Assembly (NCBI GenBank): GCA_032358255.1
Contig: JAULBX010028659.1
Span: 1 to 27,441 of the forward strand
From: Heterotrichella gracilis
Lineage: Eukaryota > Sar > Xanthophyceae > Tribonematales > Xanthonemataceae
Reading direction: 5' to 3'
DNA: 27,441 nt
The position numbers and the translations under genes are program-made. Of the stretch, positions 9,609 to 21,200 are shown in pieces. Numbering within the stretch: position 1 is the first letter of the stretch; every line of letters begins with the position of its first letter. The notes under the pieces were generated by a model. That model saw only the letters and a program-made list of their open reading frames with translations. It was not told the origin of the DNA and did no database searches.

Positions 9609-10574
9609 GGGTGAGATGCTCTGAACGTGGGTGCGGAGGGGGTGGAGGTTGACCACCTTGAGGACAGTGAGGGAAAGCACCTCACCGTGGAGGACGCGAA
9701 TGGTCGGCCTTTTGCAGAGGTGAGTTGACAGCGCTGGGTCAGTGACGCAGTGTCGGTTTCTTTCAACTCCTCGTTGTCTAGGAGGCATCCCTGGTTACCC
9801 CTGTTTTGGCACCGAAGGTCGCCGTGCTCACCGTGTTTTAGATGCACGCTTGCAGTAGATGCACGCTTGCTGTTGGGCAAGTGCAAGTCAGGTCCCACAA
9901 GTGTGGCATGACAGGCAAACAGCCCATGGAGAACGCATGGTTGGGCCATATCAATACTGCAGTATACTGGGGCACCTCAAAGCAGGTGGTTGTGGTTGCA
10001 CTATTGTGTGGGTTGGTCTCTATGGTGGTAAGCTCACTCCTGGTTTGATATGCAGCTGGATGACGCCAAGGTGTACCTCAAGTCCCCTCGTTCACGCAAG
10101 GCCAACGTAGTCAGACTCGCCGAACTTGAGACCAAGCTGCAAGCTTTCACCTCAGAGTTCCGTGCCTTCAAGGAGGAGAGGCTGGGCAGCAGGAAGATTG
10201 CAAGGTTGTTGCAGATGCGCCGCCTTGCAAGCTCAGTGCAGGACCAACTTGTGCTCCACATGCGAGGCACCCCTTTGGAGCAGGCGGAGAAGGAGAACTT
10301 CAACGAGCTGTTTGAGGCCCTGCTCTCCAGCTACCCTGCACAGGCTGCCACCTTGGGCGCAAGCATCAGCGCGCTCAGGCTCTGCAAGTACTACCCAAAC
10401 TCAATCATGACCACGGTCAACGTCCCGGCGCACACCGTGAACCTTGAAGTCCTGAGCGCAGCTGTGACAGCCCAGAAGATGAAGGCTCGAGAGTGGCGTG
10501 AGCTCTTCAGCTGGGTCCACGACGGTTTGGATCCAGAGTTGATCACGCAGCTGAAAGATGAAGGGGATGTATAG
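9609..10574 (+). CDS. unrecognised protein gene, two supported exons, 5' end not found
   Basis: The strong part is 10056-10574: a 172-residue frame ending TAG... at the stop after LKDEGDV, beginning LDDAKVYLKSPRSRKANVV. It has even, non-repetitive composition, helical Glu/Lys/Leu-rich segments (LAELETKLQAFTSEFRAFKE) and no signal peptide or membrane span. It follows a plausible acceptor, ATATGCAG at 10048-10055; the ATG at 10050 is probably an accident of that acceptor. A likely upstream exon ends at 9719 in the same phase, reading VEVDHLEDSEGKHLTVEDAN before a GTGAGT donor, giving a 336-bp intron. That exon is closed by a stop near 9612 and has no ATG, so it must itself be spliced to something further left. 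I do not recognise the family. It sits between two copies of a dispersed repeat and converges on BTAF1. Confidence 0.5.
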
Positions 10575-10944
10575 TGAAGGGTGCAGCAGGGGTCAGCTGC
10601 AAGTGGGAGTTGTGAGTGCAGCAGGGTTCAGCAGCAGCGGCATCCTCCACAATATCGTATGCAGCCTGTATGCCACCCCAGGGGTGTGCACTGTACTTGG
10701 CTGTCTTTCAAGGCCTGGCGCCTGGACAAGAAATGGACAATTGTTTTGATCAAATGAACCCTGGCAGGATGTAGCTTTAAGTACTTTATGTGTGAAGCTT
10801 CAGGAGTGTTTTCAGTAGGTTTTGAGTTTTGAGAGACACTCCAAAAACATAGGTCTGTTTTGGAGTGGATAATAGACCCCTCCAAAACGCACCTTGGACG
10901 TGCTTGTCACCACATTGGCGGTGGCCTGCAGCTTTTATACGGTA

Positions 10945-11190
10945 TACAGTTGGGTGCAGCATAATAAAGTATTACAGAGAGTGTGTGTGATGTGCGCATG
11001 CGCTCGAGGATCTTTGGGCTGCACAATCCTTACCGCGGCCCGCAGGGCCTGCTACTCAGTACTTAGCTGAGCTGCATGATTTACAGCTGCACACAGCTGC
11101 ACACGCTCCAAGGTTCTGCTGGCGCCCCTGTTTTAAAATTGGCGCCAGGCAAGCTCTAAACCGGGACAGGCCGCGATAAACGCGTCTCAA
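10945..11190 (+). repeat. dispersed repeat, right copy
   Basis: Right-hand partner of the repeat at about 9040-9300, same orientation, about 1.9 kb apart (TTGGGCTGCACAATCCTT at about 11012-11029). Differences include indels around CGCGGCCCGCAGGG and a changed tail, so the copies are old. TTACA at 10972-10976 and 11081-11085 reads as TGTAA on the - strand, so this copy may supply the BTAF1 polyadenylation signal. Confidence 0.75.
11081..11085 (-). terminator. candidate TGTAA polyadenylation signal for BTAF1
   Basis: TTACA on the + strand is TGTAA on the - strand, about 550 bases downstream of the BTAF1 stop at 11634-11632. Another lies at 10976-10972. No closer copy was found by eye. Using either would place the end of the BTAF1 transcript inside the dispersed repeat. 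Confidence 0.3.
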
Positions 11191-11631
11191 CAAATTATAA
11201 TCTCTATAGGCATGGAATACCACAGCCATTGATGGTGCCAGCTAATACTTTCTTAAAAGACACAGTCCATTATGATAACTATATCCCCAATCAATAATGA
11301 AGTCTTTAGACACAGTTGGGTGATCTAATATACAGCCACAAAAATTTGCCCCGACTGTAGGCCCCACATGCCTGTACATCCCTAAAATTCCCAGTCCAGG
11401 GACACTGTCAGCCCCATGTAAAAATAATAAACTCCCTGAAAAGACAAGCCCCCTTTCACACCAGTGACAACCTCCACGGTAGGGCCAAGGGTCCCGTAAT
11501 CCCGTAAACAACAAAATTATCTGCACATCAAACATTTTTGTTTCACTCGTCCCATTTGGAAGCCCAGCCCCCACAAATGCTATTGCTGCGGCCCTTCAGC
11601 TGAAGCGCCCCCCCGACCTACCACTAAATTG

Positions 11632-14600
11632 CTATTGCTGGACCAGCTTGCTCATGAATGCATCCAGCGACAGCTCCTCAGCATACTGGCTCTCATCCCA
11701 CAGCTCCTCAAGACCCTGAAGCACATCAGACACCTTGCCCCTCCCCTTGCCCTTGGCCCCACCCTCCTCACCCTCCCCTGACACACCCTCCCCTGCACCA
11801 CCACCAGCCGCACCCCCTTTCGCCCCCCCTGCAGCGGGGGTGAACAGCTCCAGCAGCTGCGAGGTGTCCATGTTCTTGAGGGAGATGTTGTCTGAGTTTA
11901 CCACCGCGTTTGCCACATCCAGCTTGAACTTTTGCAGCCCCATGATCTTCTCCTCAAGGGTGCCGCGCATGAGCAGTCGGTATACGCTCACAGTGCGGGT
12001 CTGGCCAAGGCGGTGCGCGCGGTCCATGGCCTGAAGAGTGGTAATTCCGGGTAGGAACTAGGTGAAGGTTCCAGTAGGGTAATGGGTATTGATACGTCTG
12101 CACAACGCGGGTCTGGGTGCAAATTTCAGCGCTCTTTTAGGGTTCTACTCGTGCTTGAGAAATTTCACCGGGCACGCAGTCAGCTGTCAAGATTTAGGCG
12201 TGCAGAGCGCAAACCCTTTCTTAGGGTTTCTCCCTCACCTGGAGGTCCTTCATAGGGTTCCAGTCGTGCTCCAAAAAGATGACGGTGTCAGCAGCAGTCA
12301 GGTTCAGCCCCAGACCCCCCACATGGGTAGTCAGCAGCATGACATCGATTGTTGGATCGGCGTTGAATCGCTGGACCAGCCCAAAGCGATCGGTGGCGCC
12401 CACCCCCCCGTCCAATCGCAGGTATGTCATCCCCCCTGGCTGGAGAACATCTGTTTCCACCAGGTCTAGGAGGGACTTCATTTGTGCAAAGATGAGGACC
12501 CGGTGGCCAGCGCTGGTGGGGAGGGCGGCGTCGGGGTCACAGGCGGCCTCATCTGTGGGGGGGCAGGGGGAAGGGTTATCAGCCGGTGGCTATGGAGGAG
12601 GTGTTGTAAGGGTGCGCATGGGTGGGTAGTTGGTTCGTGATGTACAGTGCAGCTGAGAAGGTTTAGTGATCAGGATCCTGGGCAAGGATGAACGCGAGGG
12701 GGTTGGCACCTTACAACAGCTGCCACTAACACACCCAAAACCAGCAAACCACACAACCCCCACAAGTCGCACTTTGATGGATTCTTGCCATCCAAAAGCC
12801 ATCCACAAACACTGCCCCAGCCCCAAGAAACCTACAAGCCCTTCAGAAACCCCTACCTTGGTCCAGCCCCAGCCCGCACTCCCTCAGCAGCTGCCGCAGC
12901 ATGGCCAGCTTGGGCGCGTGCGCCACATCATGCACCTTGCGCAGTGCAGCCTCCCACTTCCCGGGATCCGAGGCGCAATCCGCAATCCCCGTTTCCCTGG
13001 CCAACGCAACCCCATGCTGGGGCACCGCCCTGTCCAGGACCATGAGGGGGTGGCTGCACAGCTTGCGCAGGTACTGGAGGGCCTGGAAAATGTGGGTGGA
13101 TTTGGAGGGGCCCGGGGCGTCCTCGGCAATTTGGCCCCCGCTGGCCAGGGTGCCAGCAATCTGCTGAGAGGCCTGCAGGGGGTGAAATGGTGTTAGCAAA
13201 TGAGAGCAAGGTGAACGGGCAATGGCAGAGAGGGCTTTTAATTTAAAGCAGCAGATGCACATAAGTGATGCTGAAAAGAAAGATGGTGACTGCCGTCTGC
13301 AACAGTACACAGTATACAGTTAGGAACAAGCTGCCCTCACTTCATGCCACCCACCCCATCACACAAAGCCCAGAACCCTAAAACGCCCTAAACACCAGCA
13401 CCACGACTGGCCTTGGCCCACACAACCTAACCCTTCCTCCTTGTTACCAACCTGCGACTGCGCAAACTGCTCGTACAGCGCCGCCTGCAGTGGCGACAGC
13501 TCGCAGTACACGTCCTGCAGGATCTTTGGGGGCAGGTCATGCAGCACCTGGCCCTTGGTGCGGCGCAGGATGAAGGGCAGCACCTGCTTGTGCAGAGACT
13601 CGACTGCCAGCAGGCCGGCCTCCGCCTCAGAGCTGCCGCGCTTGCTGGACTTGGCCACCTGGGGGGCAGGGTTTTGGGTTTAGGGTTAGGGGTATTGGAG
13701 TATTACCGAATGGGATTTTCAGATGGCCAGTGGCCACCCGGCAAGGATTGAGATAAGGTTTTATTAGAATTCAGATATGGCCAAAATGCAGTGGCCAGTC
13801 TCACATGAGACAGTTACAATGCATTATTTGATTGATTCAAGAGTAAGCCAATGTAGCCAAGTACCAGTGCATTACAACCTCCATCCTCTGTATCCTCAAC
13901 ACCTATCCCGCCATACCCCTTTCAAACACTGCACCAAATCCCCCAAAATCCCTAAACCTTTAACCCAAACAGCCCCGCTCACCTGCAGCGCCTTGCCATA
14001 CTTGGCATTGAACCCCTTCTCGCTCCCCAGGAAGCCCGGCATCAGGAACTCGAACAGCGCCCACAGCTCAAGCACCCCGTTCTGCACGGGGGTGCCTGAA
14101 AGCACCAGCCGGTGCCTCGCCCGCACCGACCGACAGGCCACCGACAGCTTGGACTTTGCGTTTTTGATCACGTGGCCCTCGTCCAGTACGCAGTAGTTCC
14201 AGCGCGCGGCCGCCACCCAGGCGGTTTCGGAGCGCAGGGTTTCGTAGGACATGACCACCACGTTGTGCGCCGCCAGCTGGCGCTGCAGCGCGGCGCGCTC
14301 CTGCAGGTTTTGGGTAGGGTTTCAGTAGGGCTTTGGTAGGGTTTCGGTAAGGTTTCTTAGGGTTTAGAAGGGCCTACGCTAGGGTGTCATCAGACTATCA
14401 GGGAGGTTTCATTAGCCCACATAGCTGTGAGACTGGTAACCTTTCCGTGCTTAAACCTGTGCCACTCTCCTTCTGTAAGCATGTACCTGCTGATGGACTT
14501 CGTGTGCGCCGCAGTGCATAGTACCATGTGATGTTGCCAAGGCAGAGGCAAGAGCATTGACATATGGACATACATGACAACAAAATCTCATCATCCCCAC

Positions 14601-15243
14601 CTGTTGCGTGCCGTGGTACGTGAGTGGTCGCAGCAGTGACCCTCCCACGTACTTTTCAATCTCAAACGCCCAGTGCGCTACCAAGGTGGGTGGGCACACA
14701 ATGAGGGAGGGGAGGGGGGCGTCGTCAGGAGATCCGCTGGCCGCATACCGCTGGACATCCTATAACGATAACCAGAGGGGGTGCCATGATAGGGTGCATT
14801 TACCAGGGATATTGAATTGAGGTGATCAGCAGGGTGCACTGGCTGATCTACCGTGAAAGTGCATTGTCCACAAACAATTTGAACCACGCGTGCACCGTCA
14901 AGAACTGCAACAGCCCCCACACAGAGTCGCAGGGGAAAACAACGTGGGGTAATAATACAAAAAGAAAACACACCTCCAACGTGGTTGCCGCCACGATGGC
15001 TGTGGCCTGCAGCGTCTTGCCCAGCCCCATGTCATCCGCCAATATGCCGTGCAGCCCGAACTTGCGCAGGAACGCCAGCCAGTTGATCCCCTCCTGCTGG
15101 TACTGCCTCAAGGTGCATGCCAGCGGTACGGGGATGACGTAATCCTCCACCTTGGACGAGTCCAGCAGCTGCTGCAAAAAGGTGCTCTCGCGGCGCCAGG
15201 TGGCGAGCTGGGCCTGGTCCAGGCAGGCGGGCGGGTCCATGCC
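11632..15243 (-). other. BTAF1: BTAF1 Snf2-type ATPase half (exons 15-21)
   Basis: Residues 1217-1876. Motif I (Walker A) is DDMGLGKT with the ATP-binding Lys at about 1292. Motif Ia lies near [13 protein letters not shown]. Motif II is DEGH at about 1399-1402, the variant typical of this subfamily. Motif III is LSGTPVQN, followed by [19 protein letters not shown]. The second RecA lobe has [69 protein letters not shown] and, at the start of exon 21, MDRAHRLGQ (motif VI, about 1746-1754). The tail carries [20 protein letters not shown], a Gly/Glu linker, and [20 protein letters not shown], matching the BTAF1 C-terminal bridge. All catalytic motifs are intact, so the enzyme should be active. 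Confidence 0.95.
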
Positions 15244-18200
15244 CTGCAGGGGATCAAGGGGAATAGGGTTCAGGGTTTAGGTGGCAGGTGGCAAGCTGGG
15301 ACTGGTTCAGCCAGGTGGCAAATCCATGCCCTGCAGAAAACGCATTTATTTTACTTATTGCCAACAGTGTCCAGTCAAGAAAGCAAAGCGTTAACAAGCC
15401 AATCAGGAATTATCGGAGCCTTGAGCAGATCAAGGCCTGCCGTTTGGCAGAACTCATCTCCATATCAGCATCCCATAGGCAACCCACTGCAGAATGGAGC
15501 AAAGCCCACCCACCCCCACACAACCATCTCTGACCCCTCCCCACAGCCACCACACCAACCCCCCCCCTGTGCCAGCGGCAGAAGCGCCACCACCATGGCA
15601 AAGCATGCCGATGCAACTGTGTGCACGTGCCCCAGGGGGTCACTCATACGCGACATGACAAGGACAAACCATTCCAGTACAATACCCATAACACCTCCAT
15701 CACCTTCCCCGTCCCCACCTTAAATCCTCAATCCCTCCCCCACACCACCACCACCCACCTGTGCCAGCGGTAGCAGTGCCACCACCATGGCGAAGCACGC
15801 CGATGCGGCTGTGCGCACGTGCCCCAGGGGGTCACTCATACGCGACATGACGGGGACCACCACCAGCAGGCTGAAAGGCACAAATGCGGGGCCCATGCGG
15901 GTGACCAAATGGCGCAGGGATTCGATGGCGCCCCCGCGCGCGCTGTCGCTGGCGCCGCCCTATGGTGGGTGGGTGAGGAAAGGGGGATCAGGGGTTGGCA
16001 AGGTGTGTGGATGGGGAGAGAACTTTGGAGGAAATGCAAGGCAGCGCGAACAAACAAGCAAGCAGGGAATAGATCAAGGGGTTAAAAACGAAGAGGAAAC
16101 GCGCATCATGCAAGGGGCGATTTCTTCAACCCCATTTTCATCAGCGTGGTTGTGTGATGCACCAGCTGTGCAAACCATAGAACCTTGACCCTGATCCCCA
16201 GACCCGGAACCTACCTGTAACATTGGGATGACGTGGCGCAGCAGGGGGGGGAGCACCAAATCGGGGTGCGCCGCAGCAATACTAGCCGCACACCTAGCCG
16301 CCGCCAGCCGCACCGCCGCCGATCCATGCCGCGCGCAGCCGCACAAGGAGGGGAGGAGCGACAGCAAACAGGGGTGTAGGGAGTTGTGCAGCGCGGGGCC
16401 CACGGTCTTGAGTATTTGCAGGGATTCGATGGCGGCCAGCGGGTCCCCAGCTGGGGGCTCCTCGGCGGTGGGGCGCAATTGGCCGGTGGCGGGGTCCAGA
16501 AATGGCGTCGCGATGAGGTCCCATAATTTGGGCACCTTGGTGAAGACTTGGCCCCCGAATTTGTCGCAAATTGCGCGCAGGCATGCTTCGGCACCGCAGC
16601 GCGCCACCGCCTCGGGAGTGATAGCTGCTTCTGAATTTGAATTCAAATTTGAAATCGAAGCCAGCTCCACCGCAGGTGTGCCATTCACCTGGGCATTGAC
16701 CTGGCTCGCCGCACCCCGCCCCGATTTGGCAGAATTCCTGGGTTCAGGGGAGGGATCAGAGGTTGAAGCCACAGGAATGTCATGGGTGTCGGGGTGCGGG
16801 GTGTCTTCCCTGTCCCCGCATGCCATCTTGCACACGTTGGCCACCAGCCTGTCGTTGGGCGAGGGGGTGCGGCGGGTGCAGAGCGCCACCAGGCCCGCCA
16901 GCGCAGATGCGGTGTGGTGCTGGAACAGGGGGTCTGGCTCTCGCCTGCAGGAGGGGAGGAAAGGGGTGGGACAGGGTTGGGGAATGAGCGCTTGCGCTGG
17001 AACTGGCTGCACTGAAGCTTGCGCACATTTGACTGAAGAGTGGATCCAGTGAGGATTGTCCCCCCGCAAGTCAAACCTAACCCCCAGACCCTAAACCTAC
17101 AGCCTAAAACAGCGGAACCAATGTGGGTGATGGGGGGCCATGCATGCCATTGCGCCCCACCTGATGGCCGCCATGAGGGGTTGTATAATACTGTTGAGCT
17201 TGGCGGGGAGATCACCACCCGCCACCACCGCAGCAGCCAGGGCAGCCGCCACTGAAGCCACAAGGGAGGCGTCTGTTGATTGAACCTGCGGGGAGATTTG
17301 AATGGTCAGCAATTGTTTCATGTTGGACGGGAGGGTGTGCACTCCTAGAACACAATTCCTCTGTTGAAGTTTTCAGTGCACCGGTGAGGTACTAATATGG
17401 AACCCAGGGCACCAGCTGCAGCCATTGTGCTAGCCACATCTGACCACTGCCACAAATGTCGACCTATTGCTTGCCTGTACCAGAGTCATTCACTTAATCG
17501 CACAACATATCCATTAATAATGCCAGAATATGTATGCATGCATCAGGTTGGCAACACATACATCAGTAATGGCAGCCTGCTGTCACATTACAGTACAACC
17601 CATGCACTCACCTGCTGTGCAGAGGCCAGCACGTCATTCCTCGCCATGGCCACCGCCCCACACGCCCCCGCAGGCACACAGTTGGCCGCAGCAAGCGCCG
17701 CGTCCACAGAAACCAGCTGCCCGGGCTTGTGTCCTGGCACCACCACCGCCACCCCCGCCTCGGCAGCCCGAGCAAGTAGCGAGCTCACGTCCTGCAGCAG
17801 GCGCACATAACCCGGCTGCGCCTCGGTGAAAAACGCGCCCTGGGAGGTCTGCGCGAGGGCGACGGAGGTTGCCGCGGCGACACCTGGCGGCAGCGGGGAG
17901 GCCCCGGGTTCGATCCCAGGGATCCCGGGTTCGGTCCCAGTCGGTTGTCGGGCGAAAGCCGCGTCGGCGATGACCAGTGCCGCCAGCTGGCGGCCGGTGG
18001 CGGTGGGCCCCGCCAGCCGAGCACCCAGCTCCTGTCCCCACAACTCCGATTTACCCTGGGGCCACGCCCCTGCCAACTGCGCCAGCGCGTGCGCGGTGGC
18101 GAGGCGCATTTTTGATGCCCCGGGCGCCCCCGCGGCCCCCACCACATGCAGATCTTGCCTGGTGTCGCCGCCTGCGTCAGCAATAAAGGGGATCAGCACA

Positions 18201-21200
18201 TAAATGAATACTTAAACACATGCCTGCCCAGCTTGCTTTGACCCAGCGCATTTGAGGAGTTGGCAAAGCGGGAAAGGCATTGCACTCCTTTCCACCACTG
18301 GTCCTAGCTGCGCCTGCCACAAAGAATTGCAAATGGCACAGCGCTTAGAGTCACTGCCTGCACCTAGAACCAAGGAAGAAGGAGGCACCTGACGGGGGTG
18401 GGTAACCCTCATATGCACTGACCAGCCAAAACTGGGGAGGACACCGGGGAGGACACCGGTTGCTAACAGCCGAGCGGGAGCAATTTTTCCCGCTGATTCC
18501 CGCTATAGCGCGCTGATATTCCTTTTCTTCCCAACCTGTCCCTACCTGCGTCTGTCACTGAGGAGGCGGAGGACTTGCGCGGCACTTTGGCTGCTCGGGG
18601 GCTCATGGGGTTGTCCAGTGTGAGCAGGAACTTGTCCTCAAGGAGGGAGCCTTGGGGAGTGCAGGCCAGCTGGAACAGCCCGTGCAGCAGCTTCTGCACA
18701 CATGGCACCAGGGATTTGAGCAATATGGCGGTGTGTTCAACTGAGTCCCCCCTGTCAAGAAGTGCAGATGCAGTGATACCCCCTTGTCGAAGTGGATTGC
18801 TTTGCGGAGTTTGCGTGTGGTACAGTAAAATGTGCCTGATGCTCGGGAATTTACTGTCCACGCGTAAAACGCTGCAGACCATCATCGATGCTGCACTCCA
18901 CTGCTTGTCGTAGAAGTTGCAGGTCGGTAAGTTCTTGAGCAGCGGCCAGATTTTACTGCACCGACGAGCTCACAAGCAAACGCGCAGAGGGGTGGTATCG
19001 ATATATCAGTGTAGTGGTCGGGGCAAGTTCGGAGTTTTGCGCGCAGGTACAGTAAAGTTTGTCGCTGCATCGGAAACTTGCTGTACCCGCGCACATGTCG
19101 ACCTTGCTTTCGCGTGCATCGCAGCAAAGCGAGTGCTCAGAGTGCGTTCCATCCCGCGCGATACGCCGAACAAACCTGTATAGTGTTCATATTTAAGACG
19201 TGCGAACTGCGCTGCTGAAATGGGAAGCAGATAAAGTCGTATTAGCGATTGAGTTCGAACATTCACAGGCATGGCGCATGTCGGTGGCATGTCGGCGGCA
19301 TGCAGCCATGGCATACTGTGCAGTTCCGACTGCAGCACGGTTTCCGCACCATACTCCACAGCATAGTTTCCCTGTTGGTGTTTGCCGGGGCAGAAACCCA
19401 CAGCCATCTGCAGTAACGCTTCCACCAGCCAGCCAACAGTGTGACGGTGTGTGCCCAGCTGCTCCCATAGTGACTGTGGACACCATGGCCAGCTGTGCCA
19501 CAACACCCTACACCCTAAACAAGGCAGCTGTGTCACAAAACCCTACACCCTAAACCACTCGAAAGCGAGCAACCCCACAGCCCTTCGCTTCCCCCATACA
19601 CCGCTCGCATTCCTCTCCAACACACCATGCCATGGTTGCAACACATACAACCAGTTTTCCACGCAACAGCTGTGCCATTACCACCATACCGTCTCTGCAT
19701 CTGCCCAGGTCGTGACCATCCACAAACGATTTTCACACTCTAGCGAAGGTCAGAGGCTAGGCTTCTAAGGTTGCCACGAAGAGTTTCAGGCGTGCAATGC
19801 GCAGGTTAGAGGCTAGGATTTTAAATTGCCCCAAAGGGCTTTTATACAGGGGTCCTGCACCCACCTGCGGCACCGCTTCCACCAGCCACTCCGGATCCAG
19901 CGCCCCCACCAGGGCGCCCCACAGCGCCTTGCTCCCCCCATACACCCGCGCATCCCCCTCCACCAGCAGGTTCTGGAAAGTCAGCCGCAGCGCAGGGCGC
20001 AGCAGGGGCTTGAGCCAAGGGGGGTGGTGTGGTGAATTTCGTAGGAGGGACCGCAGCGCCCCCACTGCAGCTGCCCGCACCGAGGTGAGGGTGTGTCTGA
20101 AGAAGGGCCACAGGCGGGGCACCAGGGTCTCCAGGGAGGAATCAGACTCGATGTCTGAGGAGTAGGAGTAGAGGTGGGCCAGCAGGTTCATCACGCTCCC
20201 TGCGCGCCAGGGGGTGCATGTGTAAGGTGTTATCCAGTGCCCGAAAACCATAAGTCTGAAACCCTATGCATCCCCTAAAGCCCTAAAAAACCCATTATCC
20301 TGAATCCACACTAATGTTAGGCCATGCATGCAAAACAACCCAGGCACTGCTCCTGTTCGCCTATGACACCCTAAATTACCAGACATACAATCACAACCTC
20401 ACGCCCTGGTGCACCAGCACATACCCATGTGACTACCTGAGCCCTACGCCACACACTCTGCGCCCGAACCCTGCATCCAAACCCTACCCCCACACCCCCA
20501 CCTGTTGCTGGGTTGAGGTCCTGCAGGTCCAGCAAAATGTCCCACAGAATGGTGCGCACACCAGCCACAGTATCTGCCCCTGACTGCGCCAGGCTGGAGG
20601 CAACGGGGCCAAGCGCATCGGCGGCCATGGCACGCACATCATCATCCGCATCCTGCAGGATGGAATTACGGCAGTTGGGAGGAGGAGCGTTGTGGTTGTG
20701 GTGGAGGGCTGGGATTTATGGCGGGAGGAGATTTGCAAGGGGAGCAACTATGTGGTGGGTGAAGCAGATGGGATTTTAAGCCCCACCATGAGCCCATTTA
20801 TACAATACAGCCCATTGGCAATTAAACACCAATTCCGTTCCACCCACGCTTTACATATGCATTCGACTGAGACCAATCCCCATCTTGCCCCGTGGTAAGC
20901 GAGGGCAGTGAGCAAGGGCAGCGCTCGGATTCAGAAAACGCGAAGATATTAACATGTTTTGCATGTGTGTGGAAAGAAATCCTTTTCCATAAATTCGAAA
21001 ATCTAATTTTACAATTTTAGTACATTATTTCCTAGAACCAGACCGCACCTTGAGCCCCTTGGTGAGCGACGGCAGCGCCAGCGGCAGCAGCCCCCCCGCA
21101 GCATCCGTGCGCGCAGCCAGCACGTATTTCATCCCCAGCAGGCCCCCGTGCCGCACCTCCCACTCCCCACTGCCCGCCAGCTGGCACAGGAACGAGGTGA

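Larger units (their letters stand above)
10575..11631. other. convergent 3' flanks of the unknown gene and BTAF1
   Basis: No exon is supported. The region contains the 3' flanks of two converging genes and the right copy of the dispersed repeat. The sequence 11190-11600 is balanced in composition and carries a - strand frame (11574-11242) with no recognisable motif. Confidence 0.4.

Noticed and set aside
9509..9949. 146-aa - strand frame
   Set aside because: Composition is arbitrary and it overlaps the more plausible + strand exon ending at 9719 with a GTGAGT donor.
13690..13810. Possible echo of exon 18 in BTAF1 intron 17 (two CAGTGGCCA segments)
   Set aside because: The match to exon 18 is only about 20 bases and no better than the two segments match each other, so it was not counted.
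16228..17052. 274-aa + strand frame
   Set aside because: Antisense shadow of BTAF1 exon 13 and its intron. The - strand carries conserved HEAT-repeat sequence with matching splice phases.
17902..17938. Possible tRNA gene (B-box-like words)
   Set aside because: No A box, acceptor stem or cloverleaf can be built, and the bases are coding sequence in frame with BTAF1.
18697..18885. Longer exon 10 of BTAF1 including [18 protein letters not shown]
   Set aside because: That frame needs phase 2 at its acceptor, while exon 9 ends in phase 0. The acceptor at 18694-18696 gives phase 0 and the expected family spacing.
18800..19110. CRISPR-like array
   Set aside because: The units are long, diverged and hairpin-like within a eukaryotic intron, with no short identical repeats and unique spacers.
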